Assembly: GCF_014655715.1 (NCBI RefSeq)
Contig: NZ_BNBM01000001.1
Location: 374,742-438,741, forward strand
Direction: 5' to 3'
Length of the DNA stretch: 64,000 nucleotides
DNA from: Streptomyces lanatus
Lineage (GTDB): Bacteria; Actinomycetota; Actinomycetes; Streptomycetales; Streptomycetaceae
The notes beneath the pieces are model-generated. The model searched no databases, was not told the origin of the DNA, and saw only the letters and a list, made by a program, of their open reading frames with translations. Positions 26,026-36,251 of this stretch are shown in pieces (the first letter of the stretch is position 1; every line of letters starts with the position of its first letter). A program made the position numbers and the translations under genes.

Positions 26026-26910
26026 TCACGCCTCGACGCCCAGGCGGTCGAGCACCAGGCGCGCGGTCTCGGTGGGCGTGCTGCCGACTCCCACGCCGAC
26101 CGCCTCCAGTGCTTCCTTCTTCGCCGCAGCGGTGCCGGACGAGCCGGACACGATCGCGCCCGCGTGCCCCATCGTCTTGCCCTCGGGTGCGGTGAAGCCG
26201 GCGATGTAGCCGACGACCGGCTTGGTGACGTGGTCGCGGATGTACGCGGCCGCGCGTTCCTCGGCGTCGCCGCCGATCTCGCCGATCAGGACGATGAGTT
26301 CGGTGTCGGGGTCGTCCTGGAAGGCGGCCAGGCAGTCGATGTGGGTCGTGCCGATGACGGGGTCGCCGCCGATGCCGACGCAGGTGGAGAAGCCGATGTC
26401 GCGCAGCTCGTACATCAGTTGGTAGGTGAGCGTGCCGGACTTGGATACCAGGCCGATGCGGCCGGGCTTGGTGATGTCGGCCGGGATGATGCCCGCGTTG
26501 GACTGGCCGGGGGTGATCAGGCCGGGGCAGTTGGGGCCGATGACCCGGGTGCTCTTGGACTTCGCGTACGAGGTGAACGCGACGGCGTCATGGACGGGGA
26601 TGCCCTCCGTGATCACGACGGCGAGTCCGATGCCCGCGTCGGCGGCCTCGACGACGGCCGCCTTGGCGAAGGCGGGCGGCACGAAGACGACGGTCGCGTC
26701 GGCACCGGTGGCGCGCATGCCGTCGGCGACCGAGCCGAACACGGGGACGGCGCGGTCGTCGAAGTCGACGGTGCGGCCCGCCTTGCGCGGGTTGACGCCG
26801 CCGACGACGTTCGTCCCGGCGGCGAGCATCCGCCGAGTGTGCTTCATGCCCTCGCCGCCGGTCATGCCCTGGACGAGGACCTTGCTCTCCTTGGTGAGGT
26901 AGATCGCCAT
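26026..26910 (-). CDS. sucD: Succinyl-CoA ligase-type alpha subunit
   Basis: A 294-residue subunit with CoA-binding Rossmann domain ([19 protein letters not shown]) and the phosphohistidine loop [14 protein letters not shown]. Length and motifs are those of SucD; malate-CoA ligase alpha (MtkB) is similar and cannot be excluded. Start ATG 26910 with GAGGAG upstream. It pairs with the beta subunit 14 bases upstream. Placement beside oxc/frc suggests supply of a CoA thioester donor, or CoA activation of oxalate or a related diacid, rather than TCA duty. Confidence 0.88.
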   Translation of the reverse strand: MAIYLTKESKVLVQGMTGGEGMKHTRRMLAAGTNVVGGVNPRKAGRTVDFDDRAVPVFGSVADGMRATGADATVVFVPPAFAKAAVVEAADAGIGLAVVITEGIPVHDAVAFTSYAKSKSTRVIGPNCPGLITPGQSNAGIIPADITKPGRIGLVSKSGTLTYQLMYELRDIGFSTCVGIGGDPVIGTTHIDCLAAFQDDPDTELIVLIGEIGGDAEERAAAYIRDHVTKPVVGYIAGFTAPEGKTMGHAGAIVSGSSGTAAAKKEALEAVGVGVGSTPTETARLVLDRLGVEA

Positions 26911-26924
26911 GTCGTCGTGTCTCC

Positions 26925-28058
26925 TCAGGCTGTGGCGGAGGCGAGTTGGGCGGCCCGCAGCGCGGCGCCGTCCATGGTGGTGGCCTGCTGGACCAAGGGG
27001 TGGGCTCGGCCGTCGAGGATGGCACGCCCACGGGCGGCGTTGTTGCCGTCGAGGCGCACGACGAGCGGCTTGGTCAACTGGACGCTGTCCAGGGCCTGCA
27101 CGATGCCGTCGGCGACCGCGTCGCACGCGGTGATGCCGCCGAAGACGTTGACGAAGACCGACTTCACGGCCGGGTCGGAGAGGATGACGGAGAGTCCGTC
27201 GGCCATGATCTGGGCCGAGGCGCCGCCGCCGATGTCGAGGAAGTTGGCGGGGCGGGCGCCGCAGCCCGCGACGACGTCGAGGGTCGACATGACGAGGCCC
27301 GCGCCGTTGCCGATGATGCCTACCTCACCGTCGAGCTTGACGTAATTGAGCCCCTTGGCCGCGGCGGCCGCCTCCAGCGCGTCGTCGTGCTCGACGCCCT
27401 CGGCGCCCCACCTGGCCTGGCGGAAGCGGGCGTTGTCGTCGAGGGTGACCTTGCCGTCGAGGGCAAGGATCTGGCCCTGTTCGGTGCGCACCAGCGGGTT
27501 GACCTCGACCAGCAGAGCGTCCTCGCGGACCAGCACCTCCCAGAGCCTTACGAGCACGTCGACGGTCTGCGGCGGCAGGCCGGCCGCCTCGGCGATCTCG
27601 CCGGCCTTCGCCGAGGTCACGCCCTCGGCCGGGTCGATGGGGATACGGGCCACGGCCTCGGGCCGGGTGGCGGCGACCTCCTCGATCTCCATGCCGCCCT
27701 CGGCGGAGGCGATGGCGAGGAAGCCGCCCGCCGCGCGGTCGAGTACGTAGGACACATAGAACTCGGTCTCGATGTTCACGGGCTGGGCCAGCATGATCTT
27801 GCCGACCGTGTGGCCCTTGATGTCCATGCCGAGGATCTGGCGCGCGGTGATCTCGGCGGCGGCCGGATCCGCGGCGATCTTCACACCGCCCGCTTTGCCC
27901 CGGCCACCGGTCTTCACCTGGGCCTTCACCACGACTCGGCCACCGAGCCTGCGTGCGATCTCGCGGGCTTCCTTCGGTGAGTCCGTCACCTCCGCCCGCG
28001 GCACCAAGATGCCGTGTTCTTCGAAAAGTTCCCTTGCCTGGTGTTCGTACAGGTCCAT
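26925..28058 (-). CDS. sucC: Succinyl-CoA ligase-type beta subunit
   Basis: A 377-residue ATP-grasp subunit: [38 protein letters not shown], the metal-binding LLVEVNPL, and [10 protein letters not shown] and [15 protein letters not shown] of the ligase domain. ATG at 28058 with AGGAG. First gene of the unit sucC-sucD(-ALDH), diverging from the oxc operon across a 145-base region that holds a 24-bp palindrome. Confidence 0.9.
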   Translation of the reverse strand: MDLYEHQARELFEEHGILVPRAEVTDSPKEAREIARRLGGRVVVKAQVKTGGRGKAGGVKIAADPAAAEITARQILGMDIKGHTVGKIMLAQPVNIETEFYVSYVLDRAAGGFLAIASAEGGMEIEEVAATRPEAVARIPIDPAEGVTSAKAGEIAEAAGLPPQTVDVLVRLWEVLVREDALLVEVNPLVRTEQGQILALDGKVTLDDNARFRQARWGAEGVEHDDALEAAAAAKGLNYVKLDGEVGIIGNGAGLVMSTLDVVAGCGARPANFLDIGGGASAQIMADGLSVILSDPAVKSVFVNVFGGITACDAVADGIVQALDSVQLTKPLVVRLDGNNAARGRAILDGRAHPLVQQATTMDGAALRAAQLASATA

Positions 28059-28127
28059 TCCGGCTCCTGACTCAAAAGTGCCGCACGCCCCCTGGACACC
28101 ACCCACCGGATGCGGGATAACAAGGTT

Positions 28128-28151
28128 CATACAGTATTCGTCGACTGTATG
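28128..28151. promoter_or_regulatory. Palindrome in the sucC-oxc divergent promoter region
   Basis: CATACAGT at 28128-28135 and ACTGTATG at 28144-28151 are perfect 8-bp arms around ATTCGTCG. Related sequence (ACTGTAGAC, followed by A or G, then A) occurs upstream of the GntR gene at 58.1 kb and in the transporter/panE region at 60.9 kb. Candidate operator controlling both sucCD and oxc-frc. Confidence 0.6.
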
Positions 28152-28203
28152 CAATGTACCGCGAGAGCCGTTCCACCCCCCTACGAAGGGACAGGACTTC
28201 GCC

Positions 28204-29886
28204 ATGCCCGACGACACCCAGGACGTCATTTCCGGTGGTCATCTCGTTGCCAAGGCGCTGAAGGCCGAGGGGGTCGACCGCATCTACACCTTGTGCGGCG
28301 GCCACATCATCGACATCTACGACGGCTGCGTAGACGAGGGCATCGAGGTCGTCGACGTCCGTCATGAGCAGGTCGCAGCCCATGCCGCCGACGGCTACGC
28401 CCGTCTCACCGGCAAGCCCGGATGCGCGGTCGTCACCGCGGGTCCCGGCACCACCGACGCCGTCACCGGTGTCGCCAACGCCTTCCGCGCCGAGTCACCG
28501 ATGCTGCTCATCGGCGGCCAGGGCGCACTCACCCAGCACAAGATGGGGTCCCTCCAGGACCTCCCGCACGTCGACATGATGACGCCGATCACCAAGTTCG
28601 CGGCGGCCGTGCCGGACACGGCACGCGCGGCGGACATGGTGTCGATGGCGTTCCGCGAGTGCTACCACGGTGCGCCCGGGCCCTCCTTCCTGGAGATCCC
28701 GCGCGATGTGCTCGACGCCAAGGTGCCGGTGAGCAAGGCGCGTGTGCCGAAGGAGGGGGCCTACCGTGCCTCCACCCGCTCGGCCGGCGACCCCGAGGCG
28801 ATCGAGAAGCTCGCCGACCTGCTGGTCCACGCCGAGAAGCCGGCCATTCTGCTCGGCAGCCAGGTGTGGACGACCCGCGGCACCGAGGCGGCCATCGAGC
28901 TCGTACGCACCCTCAACATCCCGGCCTACATGAACGGCGCCGGCCGCGGCACCCTGCCGCCCGGCGACCCGCACCACTTCCAGCTGTCACGGCGCTACGC
29001 CTTCTCCAACGCCGATGTCATCGTGATCGTCGGCACGCCCTTCGACTTCCGCATGGGCTACGGCAAGCGGCTGTCCCCGGACGCGACCGTCGTGCAGATC
29101 GACCTCGACTACCGCACCGTCGGCAAGAACCGCGACATCGACCTCGGCATCGTCGGCGACGCCGGCCTGGTGCTGAAGTCGGTCACCGAGGCCGCCTCCG
29201 GGCGCGTCAACGGCGGCGCGTCCAAGCGCAAGGAGTGGCTCGACGAGCTGCGCGCGGCCGAGCAGACCGCTTTGGAGAAGCGGCTGCCCAGCCTGAAGTC
29301 GGACGCCTCGCCCATCCACCCGTACCGGCTGGTCAGCGAGATCAACGACTTCCTCACCGACGACTCGATCTACATCGGCGACGGCGGCGACATCGTCACC
29401 TTCTCCGGTCAGGTCGTGCAGCCCAAGTCGCCGGGCCACTGGATGGACCCGGGACCGCTGGGCACGCTCGGCGTCGGGGTGCCGTTCGTGCTCGCGGCCA
29501 AGCAGGCACGGCCCGACAAGGAGGTCGTCGCACTCTTCGGCGACGGCGCGTTCTCCCTCACCGGCTGGGACTTCGAGACGCTCGTCCGCTACAACCTCCC
29601 GTTCGTCGGCATCGTCGGCAACAACTCCTCGATGAACCAGATCCGCTACGGCCAGGCCCAGAAGTACGGCCTGGAGCGCGAGCGGGTCGGCAACACCCTC
29701 GGCGACGTCCACTACGACAAGTTCGCGCAGATGCTGGGCGGTTACGGCGAGGAGGTCCGTGACCCCGCCGACATCGGCCCCGCGCTGCGGCGCGCCCGCG
29801 AGTCCGGCAAGCCGTCGCTGATCAACGTCTGGGTCGACCCGGACGCGTACGCCCCCGGAACCATGAACCAGACCATGTACAAGTGA
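28204..29886 (+). CDS. oxc: ThDP-dependent decarboxylase, probable oxalyl-CoA decarboxylase
   Basis: A 560-residue thiamine-diphosphate enzyme. The N-terminal PYR domain has the activating Glu in [16 protein letters not shown], a central domain spans about residues 200-330, and the PP domain has [10 protein letters not shown] plus NNSSMN (GDG...NN, Mg-ThDP motif). By sequence alone it could be an acetolactate-synthase-like enzyme or 2-hydroxyacyl-CoA lyase. The identity rests on the next gene, a clear frc, and on OFA-type transporters. Oxc splits oxalyl-CoA into formyl-CoA and CO2. ATG 28204; earlier in-frame starts lie in the promoter. Confidence 0.75.
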   Translation: MPDDTQDVISGGHLVAKALKAEGVDRIYTLCGGHIIDIYDGCVDEGIEVVDVRHEQVAAHAADGYARLTGKPGCAVVTAGPGTTDAVTGVANAFRAESPMLLIGGQGALTQHKMGSLQDLPHVDMMTPITKFAAAVPDTARAADMVSMAFRECYHGAPGPSFLEIPRDVLDAKVPVSKARVPKEGAYRASTRSAGDPEAIEKLADLLVHAEKPAILLGSQVWTTRGTEAAIELVRTLNIPAYMNGAGRGTLPPGDPHHFQLSRRYAFSNADVIVIVGTPFDFRMGYGKRLSPDATVVQIDLDYRTVGKNRDIDLGIVGDAGLVLKSVTEAASGRVNGGASKRKEWLDELRAAEQTALEKRLPSLKSDASPIHPYRLVSEINDFLTDDSIYIGDGGDIVTFSGQVVQPKSPGHWMDPGPLGTLGVGVPFVLAAKQARPDKEVVALFGDGAFSLTGWDFETLVRYNLPFVGIVGNNSSMNQIRYGQAQKYGLERERVGNTLGDVHYDKFAQMLGGYGEEVRDPADIGPALRRARESGKPSLINVWVDPDAYAPGTMNQTMYK

Positions 29887-29896
29887 GGAGGCCTTC

Positions 29897-31138
29897 ATGA
29901 CTGGTATGTCGACCAAGGCTCTCGAAGGCATCCGCGTCCTGGACATGACGCACGTGCAGTCCGGGCCCTCCGCGACCCAGTTGCTCGCCTGGCTCGGCGC
30001 GGATGTCGTCAAGCTGGAGGCGCCGACCGGTGACATCACGCGCAAGCAGTTGCGCGACCTCCCGGACGTCGACTCCCTCTACTTCACGATGCTCAACTGC
30101 AACAAGCGGAGCATCACCCTCAACACCAAGACCGAGCGCGGCAAGGAGATCCTCACCGAGCTGATCCGGCGTTCCGACGTCATGGTCGAGAACTTCGGAC
30201 CGGGCGCGGTGGACCGCATGGGGTTCACCTGGGACCGCATCCAGGAGATCAATCCGCGTATCGTCTATGCCTCCATCAAGGGGTTCGGGGACGGTCCGTA
30301 CACCAACTTCAAGGCGTACGAGGTCGTCGCTCAGGCCATGGGCGGGTCGATGTCGACCACCGGTTTCGAGGACGGGCCGCCGATGGCGACCGGAGCTCAG
30401 ATCGGGGACTCGGGGACGGGTGTGCACGCCGTCGCGGGGATTCTCGCGGCGCTGTTCCAGCGCGAGAACACCGGGCGTGGGCAGCGGGTCAACGTGGCTA
30501 TGCAGCACGCCGTACTCAACCTGTGCCGGGTGAAGCTGAGGGACCAGCAACGCCTGGCACATGGGCCGCTCGCTGAATATCCGAACGAGGACTTCGGCAC
30601 GGAAGTTCCCCGCTCGGGAAACGCGTCCGGTGGAGGTCAGCCCGGCTGGGCGGTCAAGTGCGCGCCGGGCGGCCCCAACGACTACGTGTACGTCATCGTG
30701 CAGCCCGTCGGCTGGAAGCCGCTCAGCGAGCTCATCGGCCGGCCCGAACTGGCCGACGACCCCGAGTGGGCGACGCCGGAGGCCAGGCTGCCCAAGCTCA
30801 ACAAGATGTTCCAGCTGATCGAGGAGTGGTCCTCGACCCTGCCCAAGTGGGAAGTGCTGGAGAAGCTCAACGCGCACAACATCCCGTGCGGGCCGATCCT
30901 GTCGACCAAGGAGATCATCGAGGACTCCTCGCTGGTCGCCAACGAGATGGTCGTCACCGTGCCGCACCCCGAGCGGGGCGACTTCGTCACCGTCGGCAGC
31001 CCCCTCAAGCTCTCCGACTCGCCGGTCGAGGTGAGCAGTTCTCCACTGCTCGGCCAGCACAACGAAGAGGTCTACATCGGCGAGCTCGGCCTCGGTGACG
31101 AGGAGCTGCGCCTGCTCAAGTCGAACGGAGTGATCTGA
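29897..31138 (+). CDS. frc: Formyl-CoA:oxalate CoA-transferase
   Basis: A 413-residue class III CoA-transferase very like Oxalobacter Frc: [57 protein letters not shown], catalytic Asp in [24 protein letters not shown], and the glycine loop GGGQPGW. Frc moves CoA from formyl-CoA to oxalate, releasing formate. The start has GAGGAGG upstream and lies 10 bases after oxc. This is the best evidence that the operon handles oxalate. Confidence 0.92.
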   Translation: MTGMSTKALEGIRVLDMTHVQSGPSATQLLAWLGADVVKLEAPTGDITRKQLRDLPDVDSLYFTMLNCNKRSITLNTKTERGKEILTELIRRSDVMVENFGPGAVDRMGFTWDRIQEINPRIVYASIKGFGDGPYTNFKAYEVVAQAMGGSMSTTGFEDGPPMATGAQIGDSGTGVHAVAGILAALFQRENTGRGQRVNVAMQHAVLNLCRVKLRDQQRLAHGPLAEYPNEDFGTEVPRSGNASGGGQPGWAVKCAPGGPNDYVYVIVQPVGWKPLSELIGRPELADDPEWATPEARLPKLNKMFQLIEEWSSTLPKWEVLEKLNAHNIPCGPILSTKEIIEDSSLVANEMVVTVPHPERGDFVTVGSPLKLSDSPVEVSSSPLLGQHNEEVYIGELGLGDEELRLLKSNGVI

Positions 31139-31139
31139 C

Positions 31140-33287
31140 GTGATGGCCGAAGACCGCGAGCTCAGGGTGCGGACGCTCCTCGACTCCGTGCGGGCCGAGG
31201 GACGTACCGCGCTGACCGCGCCCGAGGGCAAGGTGATCGCCGACGCGTACGGGATCGCCGTACCGGGCGAGGAGCTCGCGACGGACGTCGACGAGGCGGT
31301 GGCCTACGCGGCGCGCTTCGGCGGGCCCGTGGTGATGAAGATCGTCTCGCCGGACATCCTCCACAAGACCGACGCGGGCGGCGTGATCGTCGGCGTCGAC
31401 GGCGCGACGGACGTACGGGCGGCGTTCCACAAGATCGTCGACAACGCGCGGGCGTACGACGCGAAGGCCCGGATCGAGGGCGTCCAGGTGCAGGAGCTGC
31501 TCCCGCAGGGGCAGGAGGTGATCGTCGGCGCGGTCACCGACCCGACGTTCGGCAAGGTCGTCGCCTTCGGGCTCGGCGGAGTGCTCGTCGAGGTCCTCAA
31601 GGACATCACCTTCCGGCTCGCTCCCGTGAGCGCCGACGAGGCGCTGTCCATGCTGGACTCGATCCGCTCGGCGGAGATCCTGCACGGTGTGCGCGGCCAG
31701 GCGGGCGTGGACCGGTGGGCGGTCGCCGAGCAGATCCGCCGGGTGTCGCAGCTGGTCGCGGACTTCCCGGAGATCGCCGAGGTGGACCTCAACCCGGTGA
31801 TCGCCACCGCCGAGGGGGCGATCGCCGCCGATATCCGCGTGATCCTCTCCGAGGCGCCCGCGAAGCAGCGCCGGCGCTACTCGCGCGAGGAGATCCTCAC
31901 CTCGATGCGCCGGCTGATGCAGCCGTCGTCGGTCGCGGTCATCGGCGCCTCGAACGAGCAGGGCAAGATCGGCAATTCGGTCATGCGCAACCTCATCGAC
32001 GGCGGCTTTGCCGGGGACATCCACCCGGTGAACCCCAAGGCCGATGACATTCTGGGCCGCAAGGCGTACAAGAGTGTCACGGACGTTCCCGGTGAGGTGG
32101 ATGTGGCGGTCTTCGCTATCCCCGCCAAGTTCGTGGCCTCGGCCCTGGAGGAGGTGGGACGCAAGGGGATCCCCAACGCCGTCCTGATCCCCTCCGGGTT
32201 CGCGGAGACCGGTGAGCACGAGCTCCAGGACGAGATCGTGGCCATCGCCGAGCGGCACGGCATCCGGCTGCTCGGGCCGAACATCTACGGCTACTACTCG
32301 ACGTGGCAGGACCTGTGCGCCACGTTCTGCACGCCGTACGACGTCAAGGGCGGGGTGGCGCTGACCTCGCAGTCCGGCGGCATCGGCATGGCGATCCTGG
32401 GCTTCGCGCGGACCACCAAGACGGGCGTGTCGGCCATCGTCGGCCTCGGCAACAAGTCGGACCTGGACGAGGACGACCTGCTGACCTGGTTCGGCGAGGA
32501 CCCGCACACCGAGTGCATCGCGATGCACCTGGAGGACCTCAAGGACGGGCGGGCCTTCGTCGAGGCCGCGCAGGCGACCGTGCCGAAGAAGCCGGTCGTC
32601 GTCCTCAAGGCGGGCCGTACCGCCGCGGGCGCGAAGGCCGCCGGGTCGCACACCGGGGCCCTCGCCGGCGACGACGCCGTGTACGAGGACATCCTCAAGC
32701 AGGCCGGTGTCATCCGGGCGCCCGGGCTGAACGACATGCTCGAGTACGCGCGCGGGCTGCCGGTTCTGCCCGCTCCCAAGGGCGACAACGTCGTGATCAT
32801 CACGGGGGCCGGCGGCAGCGGTGTGCTGCTCTCGGACGCCGTCACCGACAACGGCCTGTCCCTGATGGAGATCCCGCCGGACCTGGACGAGGCCTTCCGG
32901 AAGTTCATCCCGCCCTTCGGGGCGGCCGGCAACCCGGTCGACATCACGGGTGGCGAGCCGCCGTCGACGTACGAGGCGACGATCCGGCTCGGCCTGGAGG
33001 ATCCGCGCATCCACGCGCTGGTCCTGGGCTACTGGCACACGATCGTCACTCCCCCGATGGTCTTCGCGGAGCTCACCGCGCGCGTGGTGGCCGAGTTCCG
33101 GGAGCGCGGCATAGAGAAGCCCGTCGTCGCGTCGCTCGCGGGTGACGTGGAGGTCGAGGAGGCCTGCCAGTACCTGTACGAGCGGGGGGTCGTGGCATAC
33201 CCGTACACGACCGAGAAGCCGGTGGCCGTGCTCGGCGCAAAGTATCGCTGGGCACGGGCGGCGGGACTGTTGGGGGGCGGTTCATGA
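31140..33287 (+). CDS. ADP-forming acyl-CoA synthetase (fused alpha/beta)
   Basis: A 715-residue NDP-forming acetate/acyl-CoA ligase with beta-alpha order. ATP-grasp domain near residues 1-235 (VVMKIVSPDILHKTDAGGV, EVDLNPVI). CoA-binding domain from about 255 (SVAVIGASNEQGKIGNSVM), ligase domain with SQSGGIGMAI, and AGSHTGALAG with the phosphohistidine. GTG 31140 has GGAG 9 bases upstream; ATG 31143 is alternative. One base separates it from frc. It could activate oxalate or formate as CoA esters, or conserve thioester energy as ATP; the substrate is unproven. Confidence 0.85.
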   Translation: MMAEDRELRVRTLLDSVRAEGRTALTAPEGKVIADAYGIAVPGEELATDVDEAVAYAARFGGPVVMKIVSPDILHKTDAGGVIVGVDGATDVRAAFHKIVDNARAYDAKARIEGVQVQELLPQGQEVIVGAVTDPTFGKVVAFGLGGVLVEVLKDITFRLAPVSADEALSMLDSIRSAEILHGVRGQAGVDRWAVAEQIRRVSQLVADFPEIAEVDLNPVIATAEGAIAADIRVILSEAPAKQRRRYSREEILTSMRRLMQPSSVAVIGASNEQGKIGNSVMRNLIDGGFAGDIHPVNPKADDILGRKAYKSVTDVPGEVDVAVFAIPAKFVASALEEVGRKGIPNAVLIPSGFAETGEHELQDEIVAIAERHGIRLLGPNIYGYYSTWQDLCATFCTPYDVKGGVALTSQSGGIGMAILGFARTTKTGVSAIVGLGNKSDLDEDDLLTWFGEDPHTECIAMHLEDLKDGRAFVEAAQATVPKKPVVVLKAGRTAAGAKAAGSHTGALAGDDAVYEDILKQAGVIRAPGLNDMLEYARGLPVLPAPKGDNVVIITGAGGSGVLLSDAVTDNGLSLMEIPPDLDEAFRKFIPPFGAAGNPVDITGGEPPSTYEATIRLGLEDPRIHALVLGYWHTIVTPPMVFAELTARVVAEFRERGIEKPVVASLAGDVEVEEACQYLYERGVVAYPYTTEKPVAVLGAKYRWARAAGLLGGGS

Positions 33288-33408
33288 GGTGAGGCAGCGG
33301 GGGGGCGGCCGACGGTGCGCGTCGGCCGGCCCCGGGACCCGCGCGCGCACGAAAGGCATTGGACAGGGGGCGCTGGCCAGAACTTTCGACGCAAGGGGTG
33401 CAATTAAC

Positions 33409-34797
33409 GTGACCACTACTGACGTTACGCGAGTCACCGCCTACCGGGAGGTGACCGACAAGAACGGACGCGTCTACCGACTCGGCGAGACCGACGTCGA
33501 CATCATGGGGCGCAAGCGCAAGTGGATGGTGATCCTGCCCTGGGTCGGCATGATGGGCATCTCCTCCGCCGAGTACGCGTTCGCGTCCGCCGAGGACACG
33601 CTCCACACCGCGCACCACTGGGCGAGTGCGCACATCTTCTGGATGATGACGGTCTGGGTGTTCTTCCAGGCCGCCGTGGCCTTCCCGGCCGGCAAGCTGC
33701 GGGAGTCCGGCAAGCTGCCGGCCCGTTTCGCGATGATGCTGGGCGCGGCGGGAACCCTGATGGGCTACCTCTCGCTGGCCTTCGCACCACATGTCGTCGT
33801 CGCCTACATAGGCTTCAGCGTCTTCAGCGGCATGGGCGCGGGCATGGTCTACGCCACCTGCGTCAACATGGTCGGCAAGTGGTATCCGGAGCGCAAGGGC
33901 GGCAAGACCGGGTTTGTCAACGGCGGCTTCGCCTACGGCTCGGTGCCCTTCGTGTTCCTCTTCACCGGCTACATGGACCTCACCAACTTCCGCTGGGTGC
34001 TGGTGTCGGTCGGTCTCTTCCTCGCGCTGATGGTGGGGGCTTCCGGCTTCTTCTTCAGGGACCCGCCGAAGAACTGGTGGCCGGCCGAGGTCGACCCGCT
34101 GAACCCGCCGAAGGACCCCCGCGCGGCCCGCTCGATGCGCATGAACCCGCCGGCCGTCCACCAGTACTCCCCCAAGGAGGCCTGGCAGACGGGGCGCGTG
34201 GCCCTCATGTGGTTCTGCCTCGCGTGCACGTCCGGCGTGAACATCTTCGGTATCGCCTTCCAGGTGGACATCGGCGAGGAGGCCGGGTTCGCGGGCGGCA
34301 TCGTGGCCACGGCCATGTCCCTGAAGGCGATCGTCAACGGCACCGGCCGAGGCGTCATCGGCTGGCTGTCCGACCTCTACGGCCGCAAGCGGTGCCTGAT
34401 CTTCGTCTGCATCGTCCTGGGTCTCTCCCAGTACGGCATCCTCTGGTCGGCCGACGCCAAGAACCTTCCGCTGTTCCTGATCTTCTCCTCGATCTCCGGC
34501 TTCGGCGGCGGCGCCATCTTCCCGATGTTCGCGGCACTCACCGCCGACTACTTCGGCGAGAACAACAACGCGTCCAACTACGGCATGGTCTACAGCGCCA
34601 AGCTGGTCTCCGGTCTCGGAGCGGGCATGGGCTCCGTGGTCGTCGGCGCCTGGGGGCACTCCGGTGCCTTCATCCTGGCCGGCTCCATCTCGCTCTTCGC
34701 CGGCTGTGTGGCCCTGTTCCTGAGTCCACCGGGACGCGACAAGAACGCGCGCGGTATCTCCCCCAACCCCCAACCGCTCGGCGAGGACATGGCCTGA
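33409..34797 (+). CDS. MFS transporter, OFA (oxalate/formate antiporter) type, copy 1
   Basis: A 462-residue, twelve-helix permease. MVGKWYPERKGGKTGFVNGG and RGVIGWLSDLYGRKR are the loop motifs of the OFA family. The cytoplasmic lead YREVTDKNGRVYRLGETD is shared with the next gene. GTG at 33409 with AAGGGG upstream. It is 121 bases after the acyl-CoA synthetase and one base before its paralogue. Probable oxalate uptake with formate export, or a related carboxylate exchange. Confidence 0.83.
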   Translation: MTTTDVTRVTAYREVTDKNGRVYRLGETDVDIMGRKRKWMVILPWVGMMGISSAEYAFASAEDTLHTAHHWASAHIFWMMTVWVFFQAAVAFPAGKLRESGKLPARFAMMLGAAGTLMGYLSLAFAPHVVVAYIGFSVFSGMGAGMVYATCVNMVGKWYPERKGGKTGFVNGGFAYGSVPFVFLFTGYMDLTNFRWVLVSVGLFLALMVGASGFFFRDPPKNWWPAEVDPLNPPKDPRAARSMRMNPPAVHQYSPKEAWQTGRVALMWFCLACTSGVNIFGIAFQVDIGEEAGFAGGIVATAMSLKAIVNGTGRGVIGWLSDLYGRKRCLIFVCIVLGLSQYGILWSADAKNLPLFLIFSSISGFGGGAIFPMFAALTADYFGENNNASNYGMVYSAKLVSGLGAGMGSVVVGAWGHSGAFILAGSISLFAGCVALFLSPPGRDKNARGISPNPQPLGEDMA

Positions 34798-34798
34798 C

Positions 34799-36187
34799 AT
34801 GACGGCAGATCCGTACGCAGCGAACAGTTCGTCCGCACCAACCGACGCCGCACACCGTCCCTACCACGAGGTGACCGACTCACGAGGTCGCGTCTACCGG
34901 GTCGGCGAGACCGACCGCGACATCCTCGGCCACTCCCGCAAACTCATGGTGTATCTCCCGTGGATCGCCATGATGGCCATCAGCGTCTTCGAATACGCGT
35001 ACGGCTCCGCGGAGGACACCCTGTCCCACGCGCACGGCTGGACGCAGAGCAACACCTTCTGGATCCTCAGCGTCTGGGTGTTCTTCCAGGCCGGCATCGC
35101 CTTCCCGGCGGGCTGGCTGCGCGAGAAGGGCATCCTGACGGCCCGTTCCGCGATGTACATCGGCTCCGGCATGTGTCTGCTGGGGTTCCTCGCCCTGTCG
35201 CATCTCGACAACGTCTGGCTGGCGATCCTCGGCTTCGGCGTCATCGGCGGCATCGGCGCCGGCTTGGTCTACGCGACCTGCATCAACATGGTCGGCAAAT
35301 GGTTCCCCGAGCGGCGCGGCGCCAGGACCGGGTTCGTCAATGGCGGGTTCGCGTACGGATCGCTGCCGTTCATCTTCATCTTCAACTACGGGTTCGACAC
35401 CGCGAACTACCACCGGGTGCTGGACCTGATCGGCTGCTACATCATGATCGTCGTCTTCGGATGCGCGTTCTTCTTCAAGGATCCGCCGAAGAACTGGTGG
35501 CCCGCGGACATCGATCCGCTGTCGTACGCGGGCAGTCAGAAGAGCGCGGCGAGCCTGGCGAAGAACCCTCCGGCGGTGAAGCAGTACACGCCACGGGAGG
35601 CCATCAGGACGGGCATGCTGCCCCTGATGTGGCTGTCCGTAGTGCTGACCGCCGGGGTGTCGATCTTCGGCATCTCCTTCCAGGTCGACTACGCCAAGGA
35701 GGTGGGCTTCGGCCCGCTGGTCGCGGCGTCGTCGATGGGTGTGATGGCGGTGATCAACGGCGTCGGCCGCGGCGTCGTGGGCTGGCTGTCGGACCGATGG
35801 GGCCGTAAGTCGACCCTGGTGTTCGTGATCGTCGTGCTGGGTCTCGCCCAGTTCGGTGTGATCTGGGCCGGTGATCTCAGGAGCGAGTGGCTGTTCCTGT
35901 TCTTCGCGTTCCTCTCCGGGTTCGGCGGCGGCGCCTTCTACCCGTTGTTCGCGGCGCTCACCCCGGACTATTTCGGGGAGAACTTCAACGCGACCAACTA
36001 CGGCCTCGTCTACAGCGGCAAGCTGATCAGCGGCCTGTTCGGCGGCGGTCTGGGCTCCATGGTCGTCGCGGCCTGGGGCTACGACGGCGCCTACGCACTG
36101 GCCGGCGGCGTGTCGATCGTGGCGGCGGCGATCGCGTTGCTGCTGCGTCAGCCCGGGCGGACGGCGACGCCACATCCGGCAGGTTGA
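34799..36187 (+). CDS. MFS transporter, OFA type, copy 2
   Basis: Also 462 residues, clearly a tandem paralogue of copy 1 (YHEVTDSRGRVYRVGETDRD lead, MVGKWFPERRGARTGFVNGG, RGVVGWLSDRWGRKS). The ATG falls one base after the preceding stop. Equal length and collinear motifs indicate duplication followed by divergence. The two may work on different substrates or as partners; no small-subunit gene like that at 59264-59392 follows either. Confidence 0.83.
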   Translation: MTADPYAANSSSAPTDAAHRPYHEVTDSRGRVYRVGETDRDILGHSRKLMVYLPWIAMMAISVFEYAYGSAEDTLSHAHGWTQSNTFWILSVWVFFQAGIAFPAGWLREKGILTARSAMYIGSGMCLLGFLALSHLDNVWLAILGFGVIGGIGAGLVYATCINMVGKWFPERRGARTGFVNGGFAYGSLPFIFIFNYGFDTANYHRVLDLIGCYIMIVVFGCAFFFKDPPKNWWPADIDPLSYAGSQKSAASLAKNPPAVKQYTPREAIRTGMLPLMWLSVVLTAGVSIFGISFQVDYAKEVGFGPLVAASSMGVMAVINGVGRGVVGWLSDRWGRKSTLVFVIVVLGLAQFGVIWAGDLRSEWLFLFFAFLSGFGGGAFYPLFAALTPDYFGENFNATNYGLVYSGKLISGLFGGGLGSMVVAAWGYDGAYALAGGVSIVAAAIALLLRQPGRTATPHPAG

Positions 36188-36199
36188 ATGGTCGCGAAC

Positions 36200-36238
36200 A
36201 TGAGGAGGCCCTCCCCGACCCGGGGAGGGCCTCCTCAT
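36200..36238. terminator. Strong bidirectional terminator
   Basis: Perfect 17-bp arms (ATGAGGAGGCCCTCCCC and its complement) around a 5-base loop, followed by TTT. It separates the rightward oxalate operon from the leftward ebo operon. Confidence 0.85.
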
Positions 36239-36251
36239 TTCGTTACGACCG

